Shown here: piece by piece, positions 36,570-45,733 of the stretch
Layout: each line of letters begins with the position of its first letter
How positions within the stretch are numbered: position 1 is the first letter of the stretch
Assembly (NCBI GenBank): GCA_025059715.1
Contig: JANXCE010000006.1
Location: 1-64,000, forward strand
Direction: 5' to 3'
Length of the DNA: 64,000 bases
DNA from: Caldimicrobium sp.
Lineage (GTDB): Bacteria > Desulfobacterota > Thermodesulfobacteria > Thermodesulfobacteriales > Thermodesulfobacteriaceae
The notes under the pieces: model-generated
Seen by the model: the letters and a program-made list of their open reading frames with translations, nothing else
Told to the model about the DNA's origin: nothing
Database searches by the model: none
Translations under genes and position numbers: made by a program

Positions 36570-38225
36570 ATGCTCCAAAGCCTTAGATTAAAAGTTACTC
36601 AAAAATTCTTACTTTATCTTAATTTAATACTTTTTATTTTTTTATTTTTTCCCTTTTTACTTCTTTTCCATTACTTAGAAAAAATTTTTACTGAGCAGGT
36701 AAGAAAACAGGCCTTAACGGTTTATCATCAAATTTTACTTACCAGAAAGTGGATTGCGGATCACGGAGGAATCTATGTAGAAAAACTTCCTTGGGTGAAG
36801 GAAAATCCATATCTCAAAATGGTAGGTGAAAAAACTAAAATTTTTACTCGAGAAGGTGGTATCCTTATCAAAGAGAATCCCGCTTTAGTGACCCGCCAGT
36901 TATCAGAATTAGCCCGAGAGAACAAGCTTTATTGGTTTAAAATTACCAGTTTAAGGTATATAAACCCTGCCAATAAACCCGATCCCCTTGAAGAAGAGGC
37001 CTTACTACACTTTGAGAGGAATAAAAAATCAGAAGAATTTACCAAAATTGTGACCATTCAAAATCAACTCTTTTTCAGGCTAATTAAACCCCTTTATACG
37101 GAAAAACCCTGTCTCCGATGTCATGCCCGACAGGGTTATGCGGAGGGGGACATCAGAGGAGCTATTAGCATCTTTATCCCCTTCGAGGACACCTATAAAA
37201 AAATTATTTCCTACAAATTTTATACAGTTATCAGTTTTATCCTCCTTTGGCTTTCTCTCAATATTGGAATCCTTGTTATTTCCAATAAATTTATTTTTAC
37301 TCCTCTTTACTGTATTACCAGCCTATTGAATAAACTTCGTTTTCTCTATACTTCAAACAGGTGTTCTAAACCAACTAAACAGGATCCTACCTTTACAAAT
37401 GAATGGTCTACATTATTAGAAAGCATAAATAATTTCCTTAAAGAAATAAACTATTACCAAGAGCAGATGGAGGAAAAAATAAAAGAGGCTACTAAGGAAC
37501 TTAAAGCACAGACAGAACTCTTGCAAAAACTTTTAGACCACAAAAGTTTCATAATTTCTAACATGGCCCATGAAATCAAAACCCCTCTTACCTCAGTTAA
37601 AGGAAGTATCGATTTCATATATCACTACTTTATTGAAAGAGAACTGGGTAATGGCTCAGACCTTGAAAGGGAAAAACTAAAGGAATTTCTAAATATTTGC
37701 CGAAAAAACATTCAACGCCTTATTCAACTCTTCAACATGCTGGTAGATTTAGAAAAGCATGAAGCCAACCTTTTGGAATTAGATAAGAAACTATTTTCGT
37801 TAAGGGTTTTAATAGAAGAGGTTCTATATTCCTTGAGAGGACTTAGTGAACCTAAAGAATTGGTGTTTCAAGTGGAGGTAGAGGGAAATCCTATCTTAGA
37901 GGGGGATTATGAGAAACTCTTTATAGTCTTAACTAATTTACTATCAAACGCTATTAAATATTCTCCTCATAAAGGCACTATTCTTATAAAGGCTTACCCT
38001 GTGAACTCTAAGGTCAAAGTAGAGGTTAAGGATGAAGGTATAGGTATTCCCCCTGAAGAGGCAGAAAAAATTTTTACCAAATTTTACAAAAAAGGGGAGG
38101 GCGGTTTTGGCTTAGGTTTAGCTATAGCCAAAGCTTATGTTGAAGCTCATGGGGGACAAATTGGTTTCATTCCCTGTGAAAGGGGAGCCTGCTTTTACTT
38201 TGAAATTCCTCAAAAATCTGTATAA
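36570..38225 (+). CDS. Sensor histidine kinase with Tll0287-like c-heme domain
   Basis: Membrane kinase of 551 residues. Helix 1 at about 12-35, a periplasmic Tll0287-like (DUF3365) domain at 40-210 with heme c motif CLRCH at 181-185, helix 2 at about 216-240, a coiled linker, then HisKA with H334 in NMAHEIKTPLTS and HATPase_c with NLLSNAIKYSP, DEGIGIPPEEA and GFGLGLAIAKAY. It likely senses redox potential or a heme ligand such as nitric oxide. The response regulator follows after eight bases, and the pair runs convergently into the nitrate reduction genes, making them plausible targets; that link is inference. Confidence 0.9.
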   Translation: MLQSLRLKVTQKFLLYLNLILFIFLFFPFLLLFHYLEKIFTEQVRKQALTVYHQILLTRKWIADHGGIYVEKLPWVKENPYLKMVGEKTKIFTREGGILIKENPALVTRQLSELARENKLYWFKITSLRYINPANKPDPLEEEALLHFERNKKSEEFTKIVTIQNQLFFRLIKPLYTEKPCLRCHARQGYAEGDIRGAISIFIPFEDTYKKIISYKFYTVISFILLWLSLNIGILVISNKFIFTPLYCITSLLNKLRFLYTSNRCSKPTKQDPTFTNEWSTLLESINNFLKEINYYQEQMEEKIKEATKELKAQTELLQKLLDHKSFIISNMAHEIKTPLTSVKGSIDFIYHYFIERELGNGSDLEREKLKEFLNICRKNIQRLIQLFNMLVDLEKHEANLLELDKKLFSLRVLIEEVLYSLRGLSEPKELVFQVEVEGNPILEGDYEKLFIVLTNLLSNAIKYSPHKGTILIKAYPVNSKVKVEVKDEGIGIPPEEAEKIFTKFYKKGEGGFGLGLAIAKAYVEAHGGQIGFIPCERGACFYFEIPQKSV

Positions 38226-38233
38226 TAAAACAT

Positions 38234-38926
38234 ATGAGTGAAAAGATTTTAGTAGTGGATGATGACCCAGATATATTAACCATAGTCTCTTCCTTCCTTC
38301 AAATAGAAGGATTCAAGGTTCTTACTGCAGATAACATTGCCAAAGCTCAAGATCTTCTGAATAAAGAAAAACCCTCTCTCATCATACTGGACATAATGCT
38401 TCCGGACAAAAGTGGTTTGGAATGGTTAAAGGAGATAAAACTGCAGCATCCAACGTTGCCGGTAATTTTTTTAACCGCCAAGAGTTCTCTCTCCGATAAA
38501 GTGCTTGGTTTCGAGTTAGGAGCTGATGATTACTTAGCCAAACCCTTTGAGCCTTTAGAATTAGTAGCCCGCTGTAAAGCCCTAATTCGAAAGATTAAAC
38601 TACTGCAAACTTCAAAAAAGGAGTTCTATTGCCTCGGGAGGCTAAAAATCGATATAAAAAGTAGAAGAATTTTTAAGGATGAACAAGAAATCCATTTAAC
38701 ACCCACCGAATGGAAAATATTAACCTTGCTACTTTCAGAACCTGGTAAGGCCTTTAGCAGAGAAGAAATCAAAAATGCTATTTGGGTTGAAAAAAAGATT
38801 TACAACTGGAGTAGAGTCTTAGATGTTCACATAAAAAATCTCAGAGAAAAAATTGAAGATGATCCCAACAATCCCCGATATATTCTCACAGTCCATAGTT
38901 TCGGTTATAAGATTCAAGAGATATAA
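38234..38926 (+). CDS. OmpR-family response regulator
   Basis: Transcription factor of 230 residues. The receiver has acidic DDD near residue 8, the phospho-acceptor aspartate in LIILDIMLPD (about D53), T/S in FLTAKS and the lysine in YLAKPFEP. The C-terminal winged helix contains LTPTEWKILTLLLSEPGKAFSREEI and RVLDVHIKNLREKI. Partner of the heme-domain kinase just upstream. Its end is three bases from the convergent napD-like gene. Confidence 0.92.
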   Translation: MSEKILVVDDDPDILTIVSSFLQIEGFKVLTADNIAKAQDLLNKEKPSLIILDIMLPDKSGLEWLKEIKLQHPTLPVIFLTAKSSLSDKVLGFELGADDYLAKPFEPLELVARCKALIRKIKLLQTSKKEFYCLGRLKIDIKSRRIFKDEQEIHLTPTEWKILTLLLSEPGKAFSREEIKNAIWVEKKIYNWSRVLDVHIKNLREKIEDDPNNPRYILTVHSFGYKIQEI

Positions 38927-38929
38927 TTT

Positions 38930-39166
38930 CTAATCGCCTGCCTTGCCTAAGGAATAATAGGTAAGAAAAACATTTAAAACACCCTCTATGCCCTTCATAA
39001 ACTTTAGAGTACTCTCAATCTCAAATAGGGATTCTCTCTCTATTAAATAAACAATCTTTTTGTTCTCAACTCCTATCACTTCAATAGCATTTGCCTTTAA
39101 GATATCGATAACCCTTTCTAAGCCTTCATTATCTAAAACTTCTAAAAAACCACTGGCAATAGGCAT
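38930..39166 (-). CDS. napD: NapD-like Tat-signal chaperone
   Basis: Small protein of 78 residues. Length, ferredoxin-like alternating pattern and position at the end of the nap genes fit NapD, which binds the twin-arginine signal of NapA and delays export until the cofactor is inserted. The match to the core NapD signature (GVLNVFLTYYS near the end) is moderate, so the assignment relies partly on context. It is three bases after napH. Confidence 0.7.
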   Translation of the reverse strand: MPIASGFLEVLDNEGLERVIDILKANAIEVIGVENKKIVYLIERESLFEIESTLKFMKGIEGVLNVFLTYYSLGKAGD

Positions 39167-39169
39167 TAT

Positions 39170-40003
39170 CTACACTCCTAATTTAAACTTTATTAAATTA
39201 GCCTTTCCTCCACAGGCCTCTACACAATTTCCACAAAATATACACTCTTGACTCCGAATATGTCCCTGCGGGACCCTCTCCGCTATCTTTACCCCCATAT
39301 AACAGACCCTTTCACAAGAAGCACATTGCAAACAATCTTTGTCTTGAAATTTTAAGTGTAATAAACTAATTTTATTAAACAAACCATAGATCTTTCCAAC
39401 GGGACAAAGCACCCTACACCAAAGTCTTGGAAAAAGGCCCTCTAAAAACAACAAAAACAATAAAAAAAACAAAGAATATAAAAGAAGAGAAAAATCAACG
39501 GGAAAGTTGAATGTCAAAAAAACCAAAGCAGTAAGGGTGCGAAAAAAGTTAGTTAAATGTGAGATATAATTAGTGAATACTGGTATACCAGAAATAAAAG
39601 AAATTAATAGAAAAAATAAAACTACAATATATCCTGTGTGTGAAGGTATTTTGTAAGAAATTTCTAAATAGGGCGAGGTTTTCAGTCGGTTAATCCAATT
39701 AAAAAACAAATCCATGGGACAGACCCAGCCACAAAAGGCTCTTCCAAAGATAAAATAAATAAGCAAAACAGGTATAACTGCCCATAAAGAATCTATAGTA
39801 AATTTTTTGGAAGCTATAAGAGCCTCTACAAAGGCAAAGGGATCAAGAAGCTTTATCCAAGAAATTAAAAGGGATCCACTCAAACCCCCAATTAGCAATT
39901 TTATTCTTAAAAACTGGAATAAAAACAATACTAAAACCAACACTAAAACTATCCTTCGCAGTAAAGTATATCTTTTCAAGTTTACAACCTGCAGACTTTT
40001 CAT
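39170..40003 (-). CDS. napH: NapH quinol-dehydrogenase membrane ferredoxin
   Basis: Inner-membrane protein of 277 residues. About five hydrophobic helices, with cytoplasmic CGWVCPMDLFFNW and RVLCPVGKIYG motifs, and two C-terminal 4Fe-4S sites (CLQCASCERVC and CIFCGNCVEAC). NapH works with NapG to draw electrons from the quinol pool towards NapA. It overlaps the napG stop by four bases. Confidence 0.92.
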   Translation of the reverse strand: MKSLQVVNLKRYTLLRRIVLVLVLVLFLFQFLRIKLLIGGLSGSLLISWIKLLDPFAFVEALIASKKFTIDSLWAVIPVLLIYFIFGRAFCGWVCPMDLFFNWINRLKTSPYLEISYKIPSHTGYIVVLFFLLISFISGIPVFTNYISHLTNFFRTLTALVFLTFNFPVDFSLLLYSLFFLLFLLFLEGLFPRLWCRVLCPVGKIYGLFNKISLLHLKFQDKDCLQCASCERVCYMGVKIAERVPQGHIRSQECIFCGNCVEACGGKANLIKFKLGV

Positions 40004-40761
40004 CGGTATTCCCTCTCTTGAATCCTTCCTCGAGATAATATCTTGGGTAAATTTTCATTATAGACAACAAGATATCGCTCTTCCATGGTCATATTTAAGA
40101 GACGTTGAAACTCTTGGTCGTATTTGGGTTTAACCCTTTGGTATATCTCTCTCTTTATCACCTTTACTGCGGATCCACCTAAGGGACAATATTTTACGCA
40201 CAAACCACAGCCTACACACTTTTCATTAATATAAGGTTGATTTCCCCACTCGCTATTGTAAAAATCAAATACAAAGGCTCCTAAGGGACAGGCCTTACTA
40301 CAACTCAGACACACATCACCATTCCAACCAAAGCATAAACTAAAATCAATTAAAGCTTGCCCCATAGTCACCTTCTCTTTTTCCACCTTTTGAAGAGCCC
40401 CTGTGGGGCAATGCTTAGGACACTCCATACAGAGCCCACAGGGGAAATCTCTCATGTCCTTAACATAGGGAGTGCCTAAATTTCTAAAATCTGCAAAACC
40501 TACCACTGCAAGAGCATTATACTTCATAGCATGACAAATATTGACACATATTCCACAACTAATGCACTTAGATCTAAATTCTCTCTCTGGTAGGGCACCG
40601 GGAGGCCGTATCAGCCCTCCTATAGGAATATTAGCTAAAGGAGGCTCGAATTCCTCTTTCTTCCTTGCTAAACTAAACCCTCTTGGAGATTCTATATGAT
40701 AGAACCCTAGGAGAGATAAGCCCATTAATCCTGCTATCTTTAAAAAGGTCCTTCTAATCAC
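40000..40761 (-). CDS. napG: NapG periplasmic ferredoxin
   Basis: Exported protein of 253 residues with a twin-arginine signal (MIRRTFLKIAGLMG) and four 4Fe-4S clusters: CISCGICVNICHAM, CGLCMECPKHC, CLSCSKACPLG and CVGCGLCVKYCP. NapG receives electrons from NapH at the membrane face and hands them on to the nitrate reductase. It starts 105 bases after napA, separated by a strong hairpin (40820-40847) that may lower its expression relative to napA. Confidence 0.93.
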   Translation of the reverse strand: MIRRTFLKIAGLMGLSLLGFYHIESPRGFSLARKKEEFEPPLANIPIGGLIRPPGALPEREFRSKCISCGICVNICHAMKYNALAVVGFADFRNLGTPYVKDMRDFPCGLCMECPKHCPTGALQKVEKEKVTMGQALIDFSLCFGWNGDVCLSCSKACPLGAFVFDFYNSEWGNQPYINEKCVGCGLCVKYCPLGGSAVKVIKREIYQRVKPKYDQEFQRLLNMTMEERYLVVYNENLPKILSRGRIQEREYR

Positions 40762-40819
40762 TTTCTTTCCAAATTGAATTTCTTAATAATATTATAAAAT
40801 TTTATTAAAAATTTTTTAC

Positions 40820-40847
40820 AAAAAAGGGGGCATGGGCCCCCTTTTTT
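40820..40847. terminator. GC hairpin after napA
   Basis: Perfect 12-base-pair stem AAAAAAGGGGGC / GCCCCCTTTTTT with a four-base loop, 20 bases past the napA stop. In the napA direction the stem is followed by a T6 within the arm. It can act on either strand. It lies before napG, so it is either a partial terminator or an mRNA 3' end stabiliser. Confidence 0.75.
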
Positions 40848-40866
40848 GAGGTATTATGTCTACTTC

Positions 40867-43800
40867 CTATGCTATAACTTTCCCTGGTTCTGCCTGTCTG
40901 GTCTTAGTTCTTCCTTTATAGATTTTGACGGCAAACATCTTGTAATCGGGTTGAAAACTGAAGGGATCAAAGTAATCGGGCATTATCATATTTATGAGTT
41001 TATATTCATCAAACCAGGGAATAAAAACATAATCCTTTCGTGGTCCACCGGTTGCCTGAGTTACATTGAGCACTTTAGCTGGTAGCTCAATTTTGCCCCG
41101 ACGGGATTCCACAATGACCATATCTCCAGTCTTAATCTTTAGCTCTTTAGCAAGTTCTTCGTTAATCTCTACATATGCCCCAGGAACGGCACGCGCAAGT
41201 TGGGGCACCCTGGTGGTCATACTTCCGGTATGCCAGTGTTCAAGCACTCTACCCGTGCATCCTCCATACTTATATTCTCTGGTATCATAAATAACCAATT
41301 CTGTTCCGTCAGCCTTTTTATAGGCACATCTCAATCCAGCAAATTCTGCTGGACTAAGGGCTATAAGCTTTAGAGCATTGAGATCTTTGTCAGGATCCCC
41401 AATTACGCTTACTGTATATCTGGCCTTAATATCGAAAGGTAAAGCGGAATTTTCATCTACTTTTTTAGGATTAAACACTCTCTCTATTATCTCTACTGTT
41501 CTGTATTTGACAAATTTATTTCCCTCGAGTTTACAAGCCCACCAAGGATTGGCCCAAGCAATGGCTCTGCCATCAATCACTGGAATTCTTCCCCCAGGTC
41601 TGGTAGGATCATCTACCAAACCATGAATGAAAGGATTAGATGAATAGAAGAATACATACCACCCTGCGGGAACATTTTCCTTCTTGTGATATTCAAAATC
41701 TTTCATCTCTTCAGCAATCTGTTTCTCAATCCAGCTCGCATAGACAGGATTAAACTTTTTCAAGTTCTCAATGGCTGTCTTATAAAACTTTTCAATGTGG
41801 GGATCGTAGGGATAGGCGTATTGTATGCGGGACTCATATTTGTCGTATCTGCGTTTGACATCGGGATTAGTATGATAGTCCTCTGGAATTGGCTGGCGAT
41901 AGCCATAATTTCTCTCATGAAGCATTGACTTTTTCATACCAGTAAAGTCATAGGCCGTTCCTCTACAACAATCGAGCACATCAAGCCACACATTGGCAGT
42001 GAATTTTCTATTCCAGTCTTTAGTTTTGGCTGCGGAAATAGTCTTTTTCAGCCAGTCGGGACCATCATATTCCTCTGGCCAAAAACGAGAAATCAAACCC
42101 TTGGGTATTATTCCCTCCTCCTCTAATCTCCGGGATATAATAGCTGTTAGTGTGTGATCAGGAATAGAGTCTTTATGAGGTGGTATATAATGCCTGATAA
42201 CTTGATATCTTCTCTCTAAGTTACCATAGACGTATTCTTTTTCACTCCAAGAGGAAGCAGATAGCACCACATCCGAAACCTGGGTTGTGGCATTAGGAAA
42301 GGCTTCAAAGGTCACAACAAGGGGCCAAGGTGTACCTTTGTGAGCTCCTCCCATGGCAAGTCTATAAGCCCAGGAATAGGGATTACTCTGTCCAGGATTT
42401 ACCGTAGAGATAAACATCACCTTGATCTGATCCGCGCCCAGTCTTCTAAACATCTCTACAGTGTGTGGTCCCGGTATTGGATGAATCTTAATCTTTTCTG
42501 CCTCCTTTGTAGCCTCCGCTTCACTCATTCCCTTCTTCCTCAGGTAGGCAACCACGCTTCTTCTCCAAATGCCCTCTATAGCTGCTCTATGCAAGGGATT
42601 AGCTACTAATCTTCCATAGGGAAGCGCATGACAGAGAGCACCAGGAGCTCTGATTCCCCCACAGGCATTGGGCTGTCCCGTAAAACTGAAGGACAACCTA
42701 CCAGGCTTACAGGCCTTGCCGGTGATAAAATGTAACATGTGTAAAGTGGCATTAACCCAAGTGCCCTGCACCTTCTGATTGACACCCATAGTCCAACAAG
42801 TAACTGTATAGCCCTCAGCAAACCATTTGGCGGCAAGTCTTATGGCTTCAGGCCCAGAGATCTTCTTCCAAGTCCTTGTCTTAGCATCGTAAAGTAAGGG
42901 AGATTCCCCCTCAAAAAGGGCCTCACTAATCTTTTCTGGCTTATAATCCTCGAGAAAGGCTAAGAAGAGGGCAAATCCCTTATAAAGATCCTTTTTTATC
43001 TCCTCCTCCGAGGCATATTTCTTCTTAGGGTCGGGATAGACAACAGCGGAATGCCCTGGTGTTGGAGGTGCGGTATAAGATATATCCCAAGCCTCACCTC
43101 TTGCCCCACCATAATTGGTCTTAACCCAAATCTTTTTCACATCCTGATGGATTCCAAAGGAAACATGCCTTTCAATAAATTTTTTATCTAAGTATTTCCA
43201 ATTGGCACTTACCTCTCCCTTAGCTACATCATATTTAGCTTTATCTAACTCGAAGGCAATTACATAAGCCATGGAATTTAAGAGTAAAAGATCCCTTCCT
43301 GAGGCAATGGGAAGCCAGAGATCGGCAATAGTTCCAGAGCGAGTCTTTCTGGGATCGGCCAGGATTACTTTAGCATTGGGATTTTTAGCCTTTACCGCAG
43401 CCATTCTGTTGAAAATTATTGGATGCGCCTCCGCGGTATTTGATCCAATCAAAAAGAAGGTATCCGCATGTTTTTTGAAATCGGGATCAGGCACATCGAT
43501 GTCATCAAGGGATCCCCAGGGCTCATCCTTACCTACCGCATAGAGATAACCTACTACTGCAGAGGCCATACAGGTTCTCGGCTGACCCTCAATGGCATTA
43601 TTCTGAAGCCCTCCTTTAAAAAGGATATTCATTAAATGGGACTCCTCAGTCCCTGCTTGTCCGCTACCATAATAGGCAATACTGTGTTTCCCAAACTCCT
43701 TATAAGCCTTTACACAGGCCTTAACGATAAACTCAATAGCATCCTCCCAGGGCACAACCACAAAATTTTCCTTTAGATCTACCTCAGAAGGTTTTAATCC

Positions 43801-44202
43801 CCTGGGATCCTTGCTGGTCTTACCCTCTTTTACGCGCGGAGAATTCTCTAAATCAGGCTTGCCAGTTGCAGGATTGATCCACTCCTTTCTTATCAGAGCA
43901 CCACTGGGCCTATCCTTATATTCCAAGGCATGGTGAAGATAAAAACCTTTGGTGCAAAGAACTCCTCTGTTAACAGGGCTCTTGGGATCACCTTTTATAG
44001 CCAGTATTTTCACTGGCTCTCCCTTAGCATCCACCTCACACTCTACAAGCATGGTGCAACCAATAGCACAAAATCTACAGGGACCAGCAGGAAAGGTCTT
44101 CACATTAGTGGCAAAAACCTCCTCCGGCTTGGCCAGTCCGGCCGCTGCAGTTGCGGCAGCTATAGCACTTAATCTTAAAAAATCTCTACGACTTAATTCC
44201 AT
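40867..44202 (-). CDS. napA: Periplasmic nitrate reductase NapA, unusually long
   Basis: Molybdopterin enzyme of 1,111 residues that reduces nitrate to nitrite in the periplasm. Tat signal SRRDFLRLSA; 4Fe-4S cysteines C42, C45, C49 and C83; molybdenum ligand C211 in RTCMASAVVGY, the NapA-specific pattern; C-terminal EHWHTGSMTTRVP and LINMIMPDYFDPFSFQPDYK, also NapA-type. Usual NapA is about 750-950 residues. The excess comes from a longer stretch before C211 and insertions around 330-400 and 700-850. Start at ATG 44202 is set by AGGAGG eight bases upstream. No NapB is encoded beside it. Confidence 0.93.
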   Translation of the reverse strand: MELSRRDFLRLSAIAAATAAAGLAKPEEVFATNVKTFPAGPCRFCAIGCTMLVECEVDAKGEPVKILAIKGDPKSPVNRGVLCTKGFYLHHALEYKDRPSGALIRKEWINPATGKPDLENSPRVKEGKTSKDPRGLKPSEVDLKENFVVVPWEDAIEFIVKACVKAYKEFGKHSIAYYGSGQAGTEESHLMNILFKGGLQNNAIEGQPRTCMASAVVGYLYAVGKDEPWGSLDDIDVPDPDFKKHADTFFLIGSNTAEAHPIIFNRMAAVKAKNPNAKVILADPRKTRSGTIADLWLPIASGRDLLLLNSMAYVIAFELDKAKYDVAKGEVSANWKYLDKKFIERHVSFGIHQDVKKIWVKTNYGGARGEAWDISYTAPPTPGHSAVVYPDPKKKYASEEEIKKDLYKGFALFLAFLEDYKPEKISEALFEGESPLLYDAKTRTWKKISGPEAIRLAAKWFAEGYTVTCWTMGVNQKVQGTWVNATLHMLHFITGKACKPGRLSFSFTGQPNACGGIRAPGALCHALPYGRLVANPLHRAAIEGIWRRSVVAYLRKKGMSEAEATKEAEKIKIHPIPGPHTVEMFRRLGADQIKVMFISTVNPGQSNPYSWAYRLAMGGAHKGTPWPLVVTFEAFPNATTQVSDVVLSASSWSEKEYVYGNLERRYQVIRHYIPPHKDSIPDHTLTAIISRRLEEEGIIPKGLISRFWPEEYDGPDWLKKTISAAKTKDWNRKFTANVWLDVLDCCRGTAYDFTGMKKSMLHERNYGYRQPIPEDYHTNPDVKRRYDKYESRIQYAYPYDPHIEKFYKTAIENLKKFNPVYASWIEKQIAEEMKDFEYHKKENVPAGWYVFFYSSNPFIHGLVDDPTRPGGRIPVIDGRAIAWANPWWACKLEGNKFVKYRTVEIIERVFNPKKVDENSALPFDIKARYTVSVIGDPDKDLNALKLIALSPAEFAGLRCAYKKADGTELVIYDTREYKYGGCTGRVLEHWHTGSMTTRVPQLARAVPGAYVEINEELAKELKIKTGDMVIVESRRGKIELPAKVLNVTQATGGPRKDYVFIPWFDEYKLINMIMPDYFDPFSFQPDYKMFAVKIYKGRTKTRQAEPGKVIA

Positions 44203-44222
44203 AATAAACACCTCCTAAGAGA

Positions 44223-44729
44223 TTATTTTTTAGCCTTAGTTACTGCCTTTTTTGCAGATAACGCCTCAACCGCTACTCCATCCCCATAGGGTGAATAATC
44301 TCCATTGGCTGCCACCCCCATGACTGTCAGCACTGCCTCCTCAGCATCCTGTGGAGCCACCCATTCAAAAACCCACTTTCTCTTCGTATTACCCTCTTGG
44401 GTATGGGTTAAGTAGCCATGTAAAAGTTGGGTATTTTTATCATCCTTAATCTTTAAGGTCCCACCTACCACTTGAGCCGCAAAACCTCCCTTGGACTCAC
44501 TCACACTTAAAACCTTAGATTGAACCTCCACAGTTATAGTATAGCTTCTACCAGGTTGAAATTGAGAAGGGAAACCCTTAATTATCACCTTTGTGGCCTT
44601 ACCCTCAATATGACAATTACCACATTCAAGATTCATAGCACTATTTCTATGGGCAGTAAGATCAGAGGGAGAGAACAAAAGGTTTCCCAATAACCATCCT
44701 CCAACTAATCCAGCTATTCTTTTAATCAT
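44223..44729 (-). CDS. Monoheme c-type protein with choice-of-anchor V/Reeler-like domain
   Basis: Exported protein of 168 residues. After an N-terminal hydrophobic segment (IAGLVGGWLLGNLLFS) comes one heme c motif CGNCH with HRNSA before it. Then a beta-rich domain with GFPSQFQPGRSYTITVEV and a later HGYLTHTQEGNTKRKWVFEW, which resembles the choice-of-anchor V / Reeler type. The C-terminus is lysine/alanine-rich. Encoded 20 bases before napA, it may carry electrons to NapA in place of NapB, or bind near it; neither is proven. AAGGGGG precedes the chosen ATG; the longer frame would overlap the upstream gene. Confidence 0.7.
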   Translation of the reverse strand: MIKRIAGLVGGWLLGNLLFSPSDLTAHRNSAMNLECGNCHIEGKATKVIIKGFPSQFQPGRSYTITVEVQSKVLSVSESKGGFAAQVVGGTLKIKDDKNTQLLHGYLTHTQEGNTKRKWVFEWVAPQDAEEAVLTVMGVAANGDYSPYGDGVAVEALSAKKAVTKAKK

Positions 44730-44742
44730 ATCATGCACCCCC

Positions 44743-45624
44743 TTAAATTTGTCCTTTAATAAACAATTCATCAATAAGAGCCTTATTTATCACTACCTTG
44801 TGTCCCTTCTTAAGCTCAGCCATATATTCCTCCATTAGCTTTCCTCTCTTTTCTTCCATAAGCACATTTCTTATACTCTCTTTAAGGGTGTCAAACTCAA
44901 TATAGCCAGGTTCTTTAACTTCTTCTAATCTAAGGATATGCCATCCGAAGGGTGTCTTTACCGGCTCACTAATTTGTCCCGGTCTCATCCTTTTTAGCAC
45001 CCTTTCAAACTCTGGAGGCATTTTGCCCTCTTCTAAGTATCCAAGACTTCCTCCCTCTTTAGCTCTCTCCTTATCAATGGATACTTCTTTAGCTAATTTT
45101 TCAAAGGGTTCTCCCTTCCTCAATCTCTCCTGCACAGCCTTTATATCCCTTTCTTCTTTTACTTGAATATGACTTACCTTGTAACGCTTAGCCAGCTTGT
45201 AGTGTTCTTTGTTTTTATCATAATACTCTCTGATCTCTTTATCGCTAACCTTGAGCTTAGGTAGGAAATCTCTCTTGATTAGTTCCTGAACCATTAAAAT
45301 CTTTTTCTGTTGTTCTAATTTAGCTTGAAACTCGGGATCCTTATCAATATTTTTCTTTTTTGCCTCTTGATAGAGAAGCTCCATATAAACCCAATCTTCT
45401 ACAAACTTGTCTAAAAGGGCCTTGTTAACCCGATAGAGTTCCCTCTCTTCAGGCGGACGCAATTCTATGGCCTCCTTTAAATCCTTTAAAGTAATTTGAA
45501 CCTCTCCAACCTGAGCCACCACCTGATTTTTATCAGCCTGAGAAATCCTCTCTTTCTCCTTTCCCTTACAGCTTGAAAGTGCCAAAATGATAAAAATAGT
45601 TAGGGCACTAAAAAACCTTTTCAT
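44743..45624 (-). CDS. Parvulin-type peptidyl-prolyl isomerase lipoprotein (PrsA/SurA-like)
   Basis: Exported folding factor of 293 residues. Signal peptide with lipobox LALSSC gives a lipid anchor. A SurA-N-like helical region is followed by the parvulin domain (KVSHIQVKEERDIKAVQERLRKGEPFEKLAKEVS, GGSLGYLEEGKMPPEFE, TPFGWHILRLEEV). Start at ATG 45624 has GGGGGA just upstream. Its place between nitrite reductase and the monoheme gene suggests that it helps fold these exported cytochromes or NapA; that is inference from position. Confidence 0.87.
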   Translation of the reverse strand: MKRFFSALTIFIILALSSCKGKEKERISQADKNQVVAQVGEVQITLKDLKEAIELRPPEERELYRVNKALLDKFVEDWVYMELLYQEAKKKNIDKDPEFQAKLEQQKKILMVQELIKRDFLPKLKVSDKEIREYYDKNKEHYKLAKRYKVSHIQVKEERDIKAVQERLRKGEPFEKLAKEVSIDKERAKEGGSLGYLEEGKMPPEFERVLKRMRPGQISEPVKTPFGWHILRLEEVKEPGYIEFDTLKESIRNVLMEEKRGKLMEEYMAELKKGHKVVINKALIDELFIKGQI

Positions 45625-45682
45625 TTTTCCCCCATTCTGCATATAATAACTTAAAAATAATACAATAAATATTTATTTATCC

Positions 45683-45718
45683 CATTAAAAAGGGGGGGTA
45701 CCCCCCCCCTCTTTTAAG
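45683..45718 (-). terminator. G9/C-rich hairpin after the nitrite reductase gene
   Basis: On the minus strand TTAAAAGAGGGGGGGGG pairs with CCCCCCCTTTTTAA around a GGTACC centre, about 15 bases after the stop. The T5 in the right arm is followed by AATGGG. It should terminate or attenuate transcription into the parvulin-nap genes. The run of nine G is also a likely slippage site. Confidence 0.7.
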
Positions 45719-45733
45719 AGAGAAGGTTTTTTA

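Noticed and set aside
40867-44202. Formate dehydrogenase or respiratory NarG
   Set aside because: The molybdenum ligand is a cysteine in RTCMASA and the C-terminal motifs are NapA-specific; NarG has an aspartate ligand.
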